From: Cadophora sp. MPI-SDFR-AT-0126
Taxonomy: Eukaryota > Ascomycota > Leotiomycetes > Helotiales > Ploettnerulaceae
NCBI GenBank assembly: GCA_020747065.1
Contig: JAGMVK010000015.1
Span: forward strand, 1,364,001 to 1,428,000
Direction of reading: 5' to 3'
Length of the DNA stretch: 64,000 nt
A program made the translations under genes and the position numbers. This document shows positions 63,690-64,000 of this stretch, piece after piece. Within the stretch, counting starts at the first letter, position 1. Every line of letters starts with the position of its first letter. Below the pieces are notes generated by a model. The model ran no database searches. It saw only the letters and a list, made by a program, of their open reading frames with translations, and was not told the DNA's origin.

Positions 63690-64000
63690 AAGGTATGTAG
63701 CTTATAGCTGTTAAGGACTTGAAATAGCGAGATATTCCCTAGCGATTCGTGAGGTAAGGTTAGCTATGTAATATCCATGATAAGTAGAAGCGCGCTTTAG
63801 TTGTCTTAATAGTACGTGTAGAAAAGGCGTAGTCGTTGCTTAACGTATTAGTTTATAATCTTGATCTAATTGTTAACGTTTAGGTTATATGCCGTAATTA
63901 GCTTTACCTTAATCCTTAAAACTCAGTAGTACTCTTTTTAAAAACTAAAAACGAACTAAGGGCCTTGGTCTAAGACTATAGAATCCGATATACTAAAGTA
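63690..64000 (-). pseudogene. Integrase core of the right-edge gypsy element
   Basis: Minus-strand SIVLDQGP-FVFSF-KEYY, then RIKVKLITAYNLNVN, then LLLIMDIT-LTLPHESLGNISLFQVLNSY, the second half of the gypsy integrase core (SDRGPQF, TAYHPQTDGQ and the downstream L-L-P-x-A-Q block). The integrase N-terminus lies outside the window. Confidence 0.82.

Larger units (their letters stand above)
62959..64000 (-). mobile_element. Chromodomain Ty3/gypsy retrotransposon, 3' end only, cut by the window edge
   Basis: Reads right to left from the window edge: integrase core, integrase C-terminal region, chromodomain, polypurine tract, LTR. The rest lies beyond 64000. RIP-type stops are abundant. Confidence 0.82.

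Overview
This window looks like an AT-rich compartment of a filamentous ascomycete genome (Pezizomycotina). The supporting evidence is a HET-domain gene, a fungal Zn2Cys6-type regulator, short GT-AG introns, Ty3/gypsy and Ty1/copia families of the kinds common in filamentous fungi, and pervasive C-to-T / G-to-A decay. That decay turns Trp and Gln codons into stops and Asp and Cys codons into Asn and Tyr, the signature of repeat-induced point mutation (RIP). I see no clearly intact host gene. Almost every recognisable gene is a pseudogene, a fragment or a transposon relic.

Layout. 1-332 is unassigned. 333-1125 is a short TA-flanked element with 58-bp terminal inverted repeats. 1.1-2.9 kb is balanced sequence with one possible small ORF. 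2.96-5.66 kb is unidentified AT-rich decayed DNA. 5.7-11.5 kb is a gene island with three minus-strand pseudogenes: a secreted alginate-lyase-fold enzyme (5928-6972), a HET-domain protein (7863-9747) and an MRP/Ycf1-type ABC transporter (10121-11505). The ABC gene stops at a C-rich end of a presumed DNA transposon at 11506.

11.5-41.6 kb is a stack of nested elements. A minus-strand Ty1/copia element (LTRs 12182-12388 and 40720-40926, target duplication ttaat) was invaded by three others: a Ty3/gypsy element (26696-38587, 271-bp LTRs) in its protease region, a chromodomain-bearing gypsy element (15419-23177, 222-bp LTRs, target duplication aaact) in its RNase H, and a solo LTR (39206-39606, target duplication ctttt). 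Copia coding sequence can be read across two of these insertion points.

41.6-45.3 kb is a second gene island: a fungal transcription-factor pseudogene, the C-terminal tail of a probable single-pass cell-surface protein, and a truncated Tc1/mariner transposase. 45.3-50.6 kb is mostly unassigned, but 48301-49293 is a decayed, intron-containing copy of a PEP mutase / isocitrate lyase-family gene. 50.6-64 kb is again transposon: LTRs of one family at 50645, 50985 and 62703; a plus-strand gypsy element (51.3-55.9 kb) carrying a nearly pristine solo LTR (53531-53734, target duplication gatat); a plus-strand copia element (about 56-62.7 kb) carrying a second solo LTR (60010-60381, target duplication aagat); and the 3' end of a minus-strand chromodomain gypsy element running off the right edge.

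The genes do not form a pathway. The window records successive insertion, RIP and gene loss. The most informative parts are the datable nesting order, the RIP-killed host gene copy with its introns, and several stretches that no recognised element explains.
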